Part shown: one piece after another, positions 17,306 to 26,521 of the stretch | Numbering within the stretch: position 1 is the stretch's first letter | How the letters are laid out: the number at the start of each line of letters is the position of its first letter | DNA from: Streptomyces sp. NBC_00690 | Lineage (GTDB): Bacteria > Actinomycetota > Actinomycetes > Streptomycetales > Streptomycetaceae | NCBI RefSeq assembly: GCF_036226685.1 | Contig: NZ_CP109009.1 | Location: 7,033,501-7,097,500 of the forward strand | DNA: 64,000 bases | Direction of reading: 5' to 3' | The notes under the pieces: generated by a model | What the model was told of the DNA's origin: nothing | The model's database searches: none | The model's input: the letters and a program-made list of their open reading frames with translations, nothing else | Translations under genes and position numbers: made by a program

Positions 17306-18665
17306 CACGAACGCAACCGCCCAGGGCCGCGAGCCTGCCGACGCAAGTCCCGTCGATGCGCAGGCCCTGGACGAGGTGGTGACCTTCACCTCCGAGTTGA
17401 TCCGGATCGACACCACCAATCGGGGCGGCGGAGACTGCCGTGAGCGTCCCGCCGCCGAGTACGCGGCCGAACGGCTCGCCGCCGCGGGGCTCCAGCCCGC
17501 GATGCTGGAGCGCACCGCCGGTCGTACCAATGTCGTCGCCCGCATCGAGGGCACCGATCCCACCGCACCCGCCCTGCTGGTCCACGGCCATCTCGACGTG
17601 GTCCCCGCCGAGCCGGACGACTGGACGGTCCACCCCTTCTCGGGGGAGGTCCGCGACGCGGTGGTCTGGGGGCGCGGCGCCGTCGACATGAAAAACATGG
17701 ACGCGATGATCCTGTCGGTCGTCCGGGCCTGGGAACGGGCCGGGGTACGACCCCGCCGGGACATTGTGGTCGCCTTCACCGCCGATGAGGAGGCCAGTGC
17801 CGAGGACGGCTCCGGCTTCCTCGCCGAGGAGCACGCGGACCTCTTCGAGGGGTGCACCGAAGGGATCAGCGAATCCGGTGCCTTCAGCTTCCACGCCGGC
17901 CCCGGAATGACGCTCTACCCGATCGCCGCGGGCGAGCGGGGCACCGCCTGGCTCAAGCTCACCGCCCACGGCCGGGCGGGACACGGCTCCAAGGTCAACC
18001 GGTCGAACGCGGTCAGCAGGCTCGCCGCCGCCGTCGCCCGCATCGGCGACCACCGCTGGCCGGTCAGGCTCACCCCCACCGTCCGTGCCGCACTGGCAGA
18101 ACTCGCCCGGCTGCACGGCGTACCCGCGGATGTGCACGCCCCGGACTTCGACGTGGACGAGTTGATCGGCAAGCTCGGACCCGCCGCCGCACTGGTCGAA
18201 CCCACCGTGCGCAACAGCACCAACCCGACCATGCTGGATGCCGGCTACAAGATCAATGTGATCCCCGGCCATGCCACCGCCTACATCGACGGACGCATGC
18301 TGCCCGGCGCCGAGGACGAGTTCGCACAGACCATGGACCGACTCACCGGACCCGATGTGGAGTGGGAGTTCGACCACCGTGAGGTGGCGTTGCAGGCACC
18401 GGTCGACTCCCCGACCTTCGCCAAGCTCCGCGAGGCCGTCGAACGCTTCGACCCCGACGGCCACGTGGTGCCCTACTGCATGGCCGGCGGCACCGACGCC
18501 AAGCAGTTCTCCCGGCTCGGCATCACCGGCTACGGCTTCTCACCGCTGAAGCTCCCCGCGGGATACGACTACGCGGCGATGTTCCACGGCGTCGACGAGC
18601 GGGTACCCGTCGAAGCCCTGCACTTCGGCGTCCATGTGCTCGACCACTACCTCCGATCCGCGTGA
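17298..18665 (+). CDS. M20-family metallopeptidase
   Basis: A 455-residue zinc peptidase of the M20/ArgE-DapE-carboxypeptidase G2 group. Metal-binding landmarks are VHGHLDVVP (His), the WGRGAVDMKNMDAM stretch with the bridging Asp, and FTADEEASAEDGSGFL with the catalytic and ligand Glu pair. The lid/dimerisation domain (HGRAGHGSKVNRSNAVSRL) and the C-terminal GGTDAKQFSRLGI motif are intact, so it should be active. The ATG at 17298 lies inside the preceding gene. Substrate is probably a dipeptide or N-acylated amino acid produced by its operon partners (inference). Confidence 0.88.
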   Translation: MANTNATAQGREPADASPVDAQALDEVVTFTSELIRIDTTNRGGGDCRERPAAEYAAERLAAAGLQPAMLERTAGRTNVVARIEGTDPTAPALLVHGHLDVVPAEPDDWTVHPFSGEVRDAVVWGRGAVDMKNMDAMILSVVRAWERAGVRPRRDIVVAFTADEEASAEDGSGFLAEEHADLFEGCTEGISESGAFSFHAGPGMTLYPIAAGERGTAWLKLTAHGRAGHGSKVNRSNAVSRLAAAVARIGDHRWPVRLTPTVRAALAELARLHGVPADVHAPDFDVDELIGKLGPAAALVEPTVRNSTNPTMLDAGYKINVIPGHATAYIDGRMLPGAEDEFAQTMDRLTGPDVEWEFDHREVALQAPVDSPTFAKLREAVERFDPDGHVVPYCMAGGTDAKQFSRLGITGYGFSPLKLPAGYDYAAMFHGVDERVPVEALHFGVHVLDHYLRSA

Positions 18666-18699
18666 ACTCCGAGTGAAACTGCTGACAAGGGAGTCGGAC

Positions 18700-20724
18700 A
18701 TGGCACCCACCGCCGCCTTCGGTACCTGGCCGTCACCGATCGACGCCGCGCTCGCCGCCTCGCACGACGGTCGGCCCGAGTACCTCGGCACGGTCGGCGA
18801 CGAACTGTGGTGGACCGCACCCCGGCCCGCGGAGGGAGGCAGACGCGCCCTGGTGCGGAGGCGAACCGACGGAGCCGAGGAATCGGTGCTCCCCGCGCCC
18901 TGGAACGTCCGCAGTCGGGTCATCGAGTACGGGGGCCACCCCTGGGCGGGCGCCCTGCGCCCCGACGGCACCCCGCTGGTCGTCTTCGTCCACTTCCCCG
19001 ACCAGCGGCTCTACGCCTACGAACCGGACGTCCCCGGTGCGGAACCGAAGCCGCTCACCCCTTACTCCCCGGTCGGCGACGGCGCACGCTGGGCCGATCC
19101 GCAACTGCACCTGGAGCGGGGCGAGGTGTGGTGCGTGCTGGAGGAGTTCACCGGTGCGTCCCTCACCGACGTACGCCGGGTGATCGCCGCGGTGCCGCTG
19201 GACGGCTCGGCCGCCGACGACCGCAGCGCCGTGCGCGAACTCACCGACGACCGGCACCGTTTCACCACCGGCCCGAGGCTCTCCCCCAACGGGCGGCAGG
19301 CCGCCTGGATCGTCTGGGACCATCCCCGCATGCCCTGGGACGGCACCCTGGCGATGGTGGGCGATGTCGCCCCGGACGGCCCGTTCACCGAGTTGCGCGC
19401 GGTCGCCGGAGGCACCGAGGAATCCATCTGCCAGGTCGAGTGGGCCCCTGACGGCTCACTGCTGTTCCTGTCGGACACCACCGGCTGGTGGGAACCCCGA
19501 CGGCTGACCCCCGACGCCCTGACAGCGTCCTCGGCACAGTCCTCTCCCGTCGCGGGCGCGGGTGAGGCCCTGTGCTCCGGACGCCGCGAGGAGTTCGGCG
19601 GACCGCTGTGGAAGATCGGCCTCCAGTGGTTCAAGCCGTTGGACAACGGGCTGATCGCCGTCGTCCACGGCGCCGGCACCACGGCGCTGGGCGTCCTCGA
19701 CCCGGACACCGGGGAAGTGGTGGACGCCGCCGGCCCCTGGACCGAATGGGCATCCTCCCTCGCCGTCCAGGGCGATCGGATCGTCGGTATCGCCGCCAGT
19801 CCCCGCAGCGCGTACGAGATCGTCGAACTCGACACCCGCACCGGACACACCCGGGTCATCGGCGCACCCCACGAGGACCCCGTGGACCCCGCGTACTACC
19901 CGGAACCCCACATCCGTACGTTCGCAGGGCCCGGAGGCCGTGCGATCCACGCGCACATCTATCCGCCGCACAGCCCCGACCGAACCGCGCCCGACGACGA
20001 ACTGCCCCCGTACGTCATCTGGGCCCACGGCGGCCCCACCGGCCACTCCCCGCTCGTACTGGACCTGGAGATCGCCTACTTCACCTCCCGCGGCATCGGG
20101 GTGGCCGAGGTCAACTACGGCGGATCCACCGGATACGGCCGCGAGTACCGGGACAGCCTGCGAGAACAGTGGGGCGTCGTCGACGTCGAGGACTGCGCGG
20201 CCGTCGCCCGGGCCCTGGCCGCCGAGGGCACCGCCGATGCCTCGCGGCTGGCCATCCGCGGCGGCAGCGCCGGCGGCTGGACCACCGCCGCGTCTCTCGC
20301 CCACACCGATGTCTACGCCTGCGGAAGCATCAGCTACCCCGTACTGGACCTCATCGGATGGGCCGGCGGCGAGACCCACGACTTCGAATCGCAGTACCTG
20401 GAATCCCTGATCGGCCCCCTCGGAGAGGTTCCGGACCGCTACCGGCAGCGCTCACCGCTCCAGCACACCGACCGCATCACCACCCCCTTCCTGCTGCTCC
20501 AAGGGCTCGACGATGTCATCTGCCCGCCCGTACAGGCCGAACGGTTCCTGGGACAGATGGCGGGGCGCGGCGTTCCGCACGCCTACATCGCCTTCGACGG
20601 CGAGGGCCACGGCTTCCGTCGGGCGGACACGATGGTGCGCGCGATCGAAGCCGAACTCTCCCTCTACGCCCAGACCTTCGGCTTCGAACGGTCCGACGTT
20701 CCCCCTCTGGAGCTCAAGAAGTGA
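18700..20724 (+). CDS. S9-family prolyl oligopeptidase-type serine peptidase
   Basis: A 674-residue protein with an N-terminal beta-propeller (about residues 1-400, repeated blades such as GARWADPQLHLERGEVWCV and EWAPDGSLLFLSDTTGWW) and a C-terminal alpha/beta-hydrolase domain. The catalytic triad is visible: Ser523 in RGGSAGGW, Asp604/605 in QGLDDVICPP, and His637 in GEGHGFRR. The family hydrolyses short peptides admitted by the propeller and includes acylaminoacyl peptidases. AAGGGAG lies 6 nt before the ATG at 18700. There is no signal peptide, so it acts in the cytoplasm. Its stop overlaps the next gene in GTGA. Confidence 0.88.
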   Translation: MAPTAAFGTWPSPIDAALAASHDGRPEYLGTVGDELWWTAPRPAEGGRRALVRRRTDGAEESVLPAPWNVRSRVIEYGGHPWAGALRPDGTPLVVFVHFPDQRLYAYEPDVPGAEPKPLTPYSPVGDGARWADPQLHLERGEVWCVLEEFTGASLTDVRRVIAAVPLDGSAADDRSAVRELTDDRHRFTTGPRLSPNGRQAAWIVWDHPRMPWDGTLAMVGDVAPDGPFTELRAVAGGTEESICQVEWAPDGSLLFLSDTTGWWEPRRLTPDALTASSAQSSPVAGAGEALCSGRREEFGGPLWKIGLQWFKPLDNGLIAVVHGAGTTALGVLDPDTGEVVDAAGPWTEWASSLAVQGDRIVGIAASPRSAYEIVELDTRTGHTRVIGAPHEDPVDPAYYPEPHIRTFAGPGGRAIHAHIYPPHSPDRTAPDDELPPYVIWAHGGPTGHSPLVLDLEIAYFTSRGIGVAEVNYGGSTGYGREYRDSLREQWGVVDVEDCAAVARALAAEGTADASRLAIRGGSAGGWTTAASLAHTDVYACGSISYPVLDLIGWAGGETHDFESQYLESLIGPLGEVPDRYRQRSPLQHTDRITTPFLLLQGLDDVICPPVQAERFLGQMAGRGVPHAYIAFDGEGHGFRRADTMVRAIEAELSLYAQTFGFERSDVPPLELKK

Positions 20725-21653
20725 CCCTCACCCCCCTGACCCGGGCCGCCCGACTGCGGCCCGGGGCCAAGGTCGCCGTCGTCGCCCCCAGCGGTCCGGT
20801 ACCCGACGAACGGCTCGACGAGGGACTTGAGGTGCTGCGCGGTTGGGGGCTCGACCCGCTGGTCATGCCGCATGTCCGCGGTGGCCACCAGGACTTCCCC
20901 TATCTGGCGGCGACCGACCACGAGCGGGCCCGGGACCTCACCGAAGCCTGGTGCGATCCGACCGTCTCCGCCGTCCTGTGCGCCCGCGGCGGCTACGGTG
21001 CACAGCGCATGGTCGACCTACTGGACTGGACGGCGATCCGTGCCGCCGGACCCAAGGTGTTCGCCGGCTACAGCGACATCACCGCCCTCCACGAGGCGTT
21101 CGCGACCCGAATGGGACTGGCCACCCTGCACGGTGCCATGCCCGGTGCCCTGACGTTCCTCAAGGACGAGACGACCCGGGAGTCCCTCCGGGCGACCCTC
21201 TTCGAACCGGAGTCGGTACGCGTCCTCGCACTGGAGACCGCGGGCACCCTGGTGCCCGGCCGGGCCCGCGGCATCACGCTCGGCGGGTGTGCCAGCCTCC
21301 TCGCGGCCGACCTGGGCACGCCCCACGCCCGCCCGAACGCAGCCGGTGGACTCCTGCTCCTCGAAGACGTCGGCGAGGACGACTACCGCCTCGACCGCAT
21401 CCTGACCCAACTGCTGCGCTCGGGATGGCTGGACGGGGTGCAGGGCATCGCCCTGGGCTCATGGGCGGAGTGCGGACCCTATGAGCGCGTACGGCGGGTG
21501 CTGGTGGACCGACTCGGCGGACTCGGTGTCCCCGTCGTCGAGGAACTGGGATTCGGCCACGGAGGACAGAACCTCACCATGCCGCTCGGCGTGGCTGCGG
21601 TGCTGGACGCGGACGCGGCGACCCTGACCCTGGACGAGCCGGCCCTGCTCTGA
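20721..21653 (+). CDS. S66-family muramoyltetrapeptide L,D-carboxypeptidase
   Basis: A 310-residue LD-carboxypeptidase. Family motifs include the N-terminal VAVVAPSGPV, CARGGYGAQRMVDLLDW, the nucleophilic Ser in FAGYSDITALHEAF, the catalytic Glu in GGLLLLEDVGEDDYRLDRIL, and the His in ELGFGHGGQNLTMPLG. These enzymes remove the terminal D-Ala from L-Ala-D-Glu-DAP-D-Ala tetrapeptides during murein recycling. The GTG start overlaps the S9 stop codon (GTGA). With the D-aminopeptidase at the operon head, this points to breakdown of D-amino-acid-containing peptides, consistent with reuse of cell-wall peptides. Confidence 0.9.
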   Translation: MTLTPLTRAARLRPGAKVAVVAPSGPVPDERLDEGLEVLRGWGLDPLVMPHVRGGHQDFPYLAATDHERARDLTEAWCDPTVSAVLCARGGYGAQRMVDLLDWTAIRAAGPKVFAGYSDITALHEAFATRMGLATLHGAMPGALTFLKDETTRESLRATLFEPESVRVLALETAGTLVPGRARGITLGGCASLLAADLGTPHARPNAAGGLLLLEDVGEDDYRLDRILTQLLRSGWLDGVQGIALGSWAECGPYERVRRVLVDRLGGLGVPVVEELGFGHGGQNLTMPLGVAAVLDADAATLTLDEPALL

Positions 21654-21853
21654 ACGCCCGCTCCGCTCTCAACTCCAGCCCTGCTCTGAACGCCCGCCCT
21701 GTGGAGTGGGCCCACTCGGGGCGGTGGGAGCGGATTCGGGGGTACGCTGCGGCCGTGCCTTGAGCCATGGCGTTCCGCATGGTGGGACGGTGCGGGCGCG
21801 TAGACGTTTGCAAAGGTGGCGAGTACTGATCGTCGGGGTGGCACGATGAGCAT

Positions 21854-24800
21854 ATGAAGGGGCAGTTGGAGTCGTGGAGCGCACGGCGGACCCGCCCTGT
21901 CCCCAGCACGGTCGTCCACCCCGTGAGCGGTGGACACGCCGCGAACCTCACCCGGGCCGGCTCCCTTGAAGACGAGCCGCACCTTCGCATCGATCCGCCC
22001 CGGCCGTATCGCCCACAGCCGCTGCAGATGGTGGTGGCGCTGCTCCTGGCCACGACCGGCGGTGCCCTGACGCTGTGGCGCGTCGATCCGCACTGGACCG
22101 GGCCCCTCTGGCTCGGCGGCGGTGTGCTCGCCATCGGGCTCTGGCAGTTGACCCGTGCGGCATGGTCCAGACGCGGCCGTGACATCGACCTCGGCGCCGA
22201 TCGGCTCGACCTGGCCGCCGTACGACTCGGCGATTGGCTACGCACGGCCTACGACCAGGAAGAACGGCGCGCTCGCCTCCACGATCCGATCCCCCTCCAG
22301 GTTCGCTGGCGCGCTGCCGACCCACGGCTGTCGGACCATGTGGCGAGCATCAGCCGGGGCAGTAGCCAAATGCCCGACCTCGGCGGGGAGTTCGACGACA
22401 TCAACGACGTCTTCGCGCGGCTGCCATCGCGCCGACTGGTGGTGCTCGGCGCCACGGGCGCCGGGAAGTCCGTGCTGGCCCTTCGCTTCGCCCGCCGCGC
22501 CCTGGGCAAAGGGCCCGTGCCGGTGATCCTCCCGTTGGCCTGCTGGCAGCCGGGGCGCCAGTCCCTGTGGCAGTGGGCGGCCGAGTACATCGCCGACCGG
22601 CACCCCCGGCTCGCCGGCCCTGACGAGGAGCGGCGGGCGCTCGCCTCGGCGCTGCTGCGCAGCGGTCGCATCCTGCCCGTGCTCGATGGATGGGACGACA
22701 TTCCGACGGCCCTTCGGCCCGGTGCGCTCGCCGAGTTCCAGGCCACCCTGCGCCCCGCCGCGGGATTCGTGCTCACGAGCCGTACGGACGCCTACCGGAG
22801 CACCGTCGCCGGGAGTCAGGTCCTGACCGCCGCGGCCGTCGTGGAACTGGAGCGGCTCACCGTCGCCCAACTGGCCGAGTACCTACCCCGTACGAGCCGT
22901 CCCACCAGCGCCGCCGGGCGCATAGCCACCCAGTGGGACCCCGTCCTCGACCGGCTCCGCACCGATGGGACCACCACCGGGACGAAGCGTGGGACCGTCG
23001 ATGGGGCCGAGCTCGGCGAAGGGGCCGCCGATCGGCTGCGGAGCGTCCTCTCCACTCCGCTCATGGTCGCGCTCGCCCGCGCCTCCTACAGCGACACCCG
23101 GGCCGATCCCGCGGAACTGCTCGACGACACCGAGAAGTTCCCCGACGCCGACACCATCCGGGCCCACCTCTTCGACCGCTTCCTGCCCTCCGTCTACCAG
23201 GGTCCCCTCGCCGACCGCAGCTGGAACCCGGTCGCGGCAGAGCGCTGGCTGCGCTTCCTCGCCCGCCATGTGCGCGCCGGCGGCACCCAGGAACTGGAGT
23301 GGTGGCGGCTCGATCTGGCCGCTCCCCGCTGGACGGGGCCGCTGGGGTTCCTGCCGGCCATCGCCGCCATGACCGCCGTCGTCTACGGGATCGGCCTGGG
23401 CGCCGCCCGTACGACCGTCGCCCCTGGAGGCACGGTCTGGCCGACCTTGGCGCTCCTGGCGTTGATCGCCCTGGTGCTGGGGTGGCGGGTGATCGACGCA
23501 GCCGTGCTGCCGGCGCCGCGGCGTTGGCGCGCCCGGCTCTCCCGCCCGCTGCCGCTGACCGAGCCCGCGGACACCACGGCGGCCAGCACCCCCTGGCAAC
23601 TGCTCGGGCAGGACCGGACCGCGGCCTTCCTCACCGGGGTGCAGCGACCGCTAGGCCAGGACGGCTGGCTGGGCGCGCTGCGCACCGCACTGATCCTCAC
23701 CCCGATCGCCGTACTGCTGTGGTTGCTGTCCGCGGGAGCCGACCAGAGCGGGGACCGGGCCTGGGCCGCGCCCGTACTGTTGGGGTTGATCGCCTGGCTG
23801 CTGTACGGAGTCGCCCTCTCGGCCTGGGGGCGCTACACCGTGGCGCGCATCTACCTCGCGGCCCGGGGCGAACTGCCGTGGCAGCTGAGCGCGTTCCTGC
23901 ACGATGCGCACCGACGCGGTGTACTACGACAGAGCGGTGGCCGCTACCGCTTCCGACATGGAGCACTCCTCAACCGGCTCGCCGGGGACGACCTCCCGCG
24001 GCGGGCCGCACCCTCGCGAGGCAAGCGCCGCGTCAACCGGGCCGCCCTGGAGATCGGTGCCGGGCTGACTATCATGGTCTGGCTGTTCGCCGCGGCCGTG
24101 CACACCCTTGGCCCGCCCGGACCCGTGCACACCGTGGCGTCGGCGTGCTCCCTGCTCACCCCCGGCCAACTCGCGCCCGCGATGAGCGACCCGCACAGTC
24201 AACCGGACCGTCAAATCGGGGGCTCGGACCGGTGCCGGTGGACCGAACTCGCGCCGTTCCACCGTGATGTCCGCGTGGAGTTGACCGTCACCGTCGAGCG
24301 GCCCGATGGTGGGCGGAGTGCACTTACCGTGGCCGACCGCCGGGTGCAGTCCCACCGCGGCGACCGGCTCAGCGGAGTGGGCGACGCCGCGGAGATCCGC
24401 TCCGACGACCTGCGGCCGGGGGAGGCCACGGCGTCGGTACGGGCCCGGGCCAAGAACGTCGTCGTGGACCTCCACTACCGCGAACAGGCGTCCGACCGGC
24501 CCCGGGTCGCCTCCATGGCGGGCATCTTGACCCGTCAGGTGCTGCACAACGCCGGACTCGGCCCTTCCCCGGGCACCGCTCTCGACGCCGTCTCCAGCCC
24601 CCCGCTGTCGGCGCAGTCCAAGTACCTGCGCTACCGCAAGGAGGGCCCGCGATCGCTCGCGGGCCCGGTCTGGCAGCCGAACGACCGTTCCCAACTGCTG
24701 GAACTGGAAGGGTTCCCCTTCGTCTTCCGGGGGCCGCCGATGGAGTGCGAGCGCGGTCCGGTGTGCCGGACCGAATCCGTCGACTCCGCCACGGCCGTCG

Positions 24801-25162
24801 GATCGATCCACGGCCGGCTGACCGCTGACCTGCGCCCGTGCGGTGCCGCGCCCTGCGACGGCGAGGCCGTCGAACGCTACCTCGATGCCGTCTCCACCCG
24901 GCGCACCACCGCGACCGACTGGTCGTGGGCGGATGCCACGACCGTCATTGCCGACTTCTCCTGCCGGGACGAGCCGACCACCGACCGGCCGGATCCGGAC
25001 GGGCTGCGCTGTGTCGAGTTGGTACGCGCCTTCAGCCTGGACGGTCGGCACTACCTGCTGGGGCTGCGGACCGTGGTCGCCGAGGAACACGCGGACGTGA
25101 TGCGCAAGACCGTCAACGACATCTACACCCAGAGCCGCCCGCCGGCGCAGTCGCGGGGTTGA
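21854..25162 (+). CDS. membrane NACHT-domain NTPase (STAND family)
   Basis: A 1102-residue multi-domain protein. Two membrane segments near residues 58-100 precede a NACHT ATPase core, with Walker A GATGAGKS at 199-206 and Walker B VLDGWDD around Asp278-282. A LTSRTDAYR sensor segment and a helical region with FDRFLPS follow. About five further membrane spans lie between residues 494 and 755, including FLPAIAAMTAVVYGIGLG, ALILTPIAVLLWLL and IGAGLTIMVWLFAAAVHTL. The last 345 residues are probably extracytoplasmic and contain several Cys pairs. STAND NTPases act as signal-sensing switches; bacterial NACHT proteins include anti-phage proteins, but this membrane architecture is a common uncharacterised Streptomyces type. 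The ATG at 21854 is the first usable start. It is a single gene. Confidence 0.85.
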   Translation: MKGQLESWSARRTRPVPSTVVHPVSGGHAANLTRAGSLEDEPHLRIDPPRPYRPQPLQMVVALLLATTGGALTLWRVDPHWTGPLWLGGGVLAIGLWQLTRAAWSRRGRDIDLGADRLDLAAVRLGDWLRTAYDQEERRARLHDPIPLQVRWRAADPRLSDHVASISRGSSQMPDLGGEFDDINDVFARLPSRRLVVLGATGAGKSVLALRFARRALGKGPVPVILPLACWQPGRQSLWQWAAEYIADRHPRLAGPDEERRALASALLRSGRILPVLDGWDDIPTALRPGALAEFQATLRPAAGFVLTSRTDAYRSTVAGSQVLTAAAVVELERLTVAQLAEYLPRTSRPTSAAGRIATQWDPVLDRLRTDGTTTGTKRGTVDGAELGEGAADRLRSVLSTPLMVALARASYSDTRADPAELLDDTEKFPDADTIRAHLFDRFLPSVYQGPLADRSWNPVAAERWLRFLARHVRAGGTQELEWWRLDLAAPRWTGPLGFLPAIAAMTAVVYGIGLGAARTTVAPGGTVWPTLALLALIALVLGWRVIDAAVLPAPRRWRARLSRPLPLTEPADTTAASTPWQLLGQDRTAAFLTGVQRPLGQDGWLGALRTALILTPIAVLLWLLSAGADQSGDRAWAAPVLLGLIAWLLYGVALSAWGRYTVARIYLAARGELPWQLSAFLHDAHRRGVLRQSGGRYRFRHGALLNRLAGDDLPRRAAPSRGKRRVNRAALEIGAGLTIMVWLFAAAVHTLGPPGPVHTVASACSLLTPGQLAPAMSDPHSQPDRQIGGSDRCRWTELAPFHRDVRVELTVTVERPDGGRSALTVADRRVQSHRGDRLSGVGDAAEIRSDDLRPGEATASVRARAKNVVVDLHYREQASDRPRVASMAGILTRQVLHNAGLGPSPGTALDAVSSPPLSAQSKYLRYRKEGPRSLAGPVWQPNDRSQLLELEGFPFVFRGPPMECERGPVCRTESVDSATAVGSIHGRLTADLRPCGAAPCDGEAVERYLDAVSTRRTTATDWSWADATTVIADFSCRDEPTTDRPDPDGLRCVELVRAFSLDGRHYLLGLRTVVAEEHADVMRKTVNDIYTQSRPPAQSRG

Positions 25163-25192
25163 TCGGATACCGCCACACACACCACGGCCACG

Positions 25193-25215
25193 GGCTCCTC
25201 CGTCTTCGGGGAGCC
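25193..25215. terminator. possible hairpin between NACHT and adenosine deaminase genes
   Basis: GGCTCC and GGAGCC form a 6-bp stem with an 11-nt loop in the 100-bp convergent gap. Further GC-rich complementary stretches follow to about 25260. Confidence 0.4.
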
Positions 25216-25265
25216 GGGGCCCCGCGGCGGTCGGAGTCCCCGGAGAGCCGCTGCGCGGTGGTCGG

Positions 25266-26345
25266 TCAGCCGGCCGACGGGGCGATCAGCGCCGCGTACC
25301 CCGGGCGGATGACCTCGTCGATCAGTCGACGGCGCTCCGGCAGGGGGAGGAAGGCGGACTCGACCGCGGCGACGGTGAACTCCTCGAAGACCTCGGGCCC
25401 GTACCCGAAGGCACGCGCCATGTGCTCGAACTCCTGGCTCATGGTGGTACCGGAGACCAGGCGGTTGTCCGTGTTGAGCGTGACGCGGAAGCCGAGGCGG
25501 CGCAGCAGATCGATGGGGTGGGTGGCGTAGTCCTTCGCGGCGCCCGTCTGGAGGTTGGAGGTCGGGCAGACCTCCAGGGCGATCCGGTTGTCCCGGACAT
25601 AGGAGGCCAGCCGGCCGAGGTCGGCCGTGCCGTCCTCGTGGACCACGATGTCGTCGGTGATGCGCACGCCGTGCCCGATCCGCTCCGCACCGCAGATCTG
25701 CACGGCCTCATGGATGGACTCGGCGCCGACGGCTTCGCCGGCGTGGATGGTGAAGTGGCAGTTGTGCTGCTTGAGGTGCTGGAACGCCGGCAGATGACGG
25801 GCCGGGGGATTGCCGATCTCACCACCGGCGATGTCGAAGCCGGCCACCCCGCGGTCGCGATGGGCGACGGTGAGCTCGGCTATCTCCAGTGAACGGTCGG
25901 TGTGCCGCATCCCGGTGAGCAGGGCGCGGACCGTGATCCGTCCGCCCGCGCGGCGCTCGCCCTGGCGGAAACCGGCGTTCACCGCGTCCACGACCTCGTC
26001 CAGGGTCAGACCGCGCTCCAGATGCTGTTCGGGCGCGTACCGCACCTCGGCGTAGACGACCCCGTCCGCAGCGAGGTCCACCGCGCACTCGGCCGCCACC
26101 CGTTCCAGGGCGTCCCGGGTCTGCATCACCGCACAGGTGTGGGCGAAGGTCTCCAGATACCGCTCCAGCGAACCGGAGTCCGCCGCGTCGCGGAACCAGT
26201 CGGCCAGCGCCGCGGGGTCCCCGGTGGGCAGTCCCCGGTAGTCGTGCTCCCGCGCCAGCTCGATGATGGTGGCGGGGCGCAGACCACCGTCGAGATGGTC
26301 ATGAAGAACAGCCTTGGGCGCGCGGGTGATGTCAGACAAGTGCAT
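25266..26345 (-). CDS. add: adenosine deaminase
   Basis: A 359-residue enzyme converting adenosine to inosine in purine salvage. The zinc-binding HxH is H15/H17 in LHDHLDGG. The later FTIHAGEA carries the third His and the catalytic Glu region, ERIGHGVRI the conserved HG, and LNTDNRLVSGT the metal-binding Asp. Length and motif order are those of bacterial/eukaryotic adenosine deaminases. The start ATG at 26345 is natural. Codons 3-6 spell TTGTCTGACA, a copy of the sites found at the neighbouring GntR gene promoter, so this gene is probably a target of that regulator. Confidence 0.93.
   Translation of the reverse strand: MHLSDITRAPKAVLHDHLDGGLRPATIIELAREHDYRGLPTGDPAALADWFRDAADSGSLERYLETFAHTCAVMQTRDALERVAAECAVDLAADGVVYAEVRYAPEQHLERGLTLDEVVDAVNAGFRQGERRAGGRITVRALLTGMRHTDRSLEIAELTVAHRDRGVAGFDIAGGEIGNPPARHLPAFQHLKQHNCHFTIHAGEAVGAESIHEAVQICGAERIGHGVRITDDIVVHEDGTADLGRLASYVRDNRIALEVCPTSNLQTGAAKDYATHPIDLLRRLGFRVTLNTDNRLVSGTTMSQEFEHMARAFGYGPEVFEEFTVAAVESAFLPLPERRRLIDEVIRPGYAALIAPSAG
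26330..26340 (-). promoter_or_regulatory. GntR-type operator inside the first codons of add
   Basis: CTTGTCTGACA lies at codons 2-6 of the adenosine deaminase gene. Its TTGTCTGACA core is identical to the two sites upstream of the GntR gene. A protein bound here would block transcription initiation or early elongation. Confidence 0.55.
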
Positions 26346-26521
26346 GCAGCGGGAGTGTACGGCACCTCTCGATGCGACGCCGTGACGGCCGTCTCCCCGC
26401 TGCTGGGGGCATTCGGCGCGGGTGCTCCGACGGAGCGGGTGCGTGGGCGGACCGGCGCGCGGGTGGGGGCCACCTGGCGCAGCCGCCGGGGTGGAGGGCT
26501 GCCCGTTGGCCCCTCAGCCCG

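Noticed and set aside
22690..24267. Frame inside the NACHT gene in another phase
   Set aside because: It is Arg/Pro-rich and lies entirely within a protein with intact Walker motifs.
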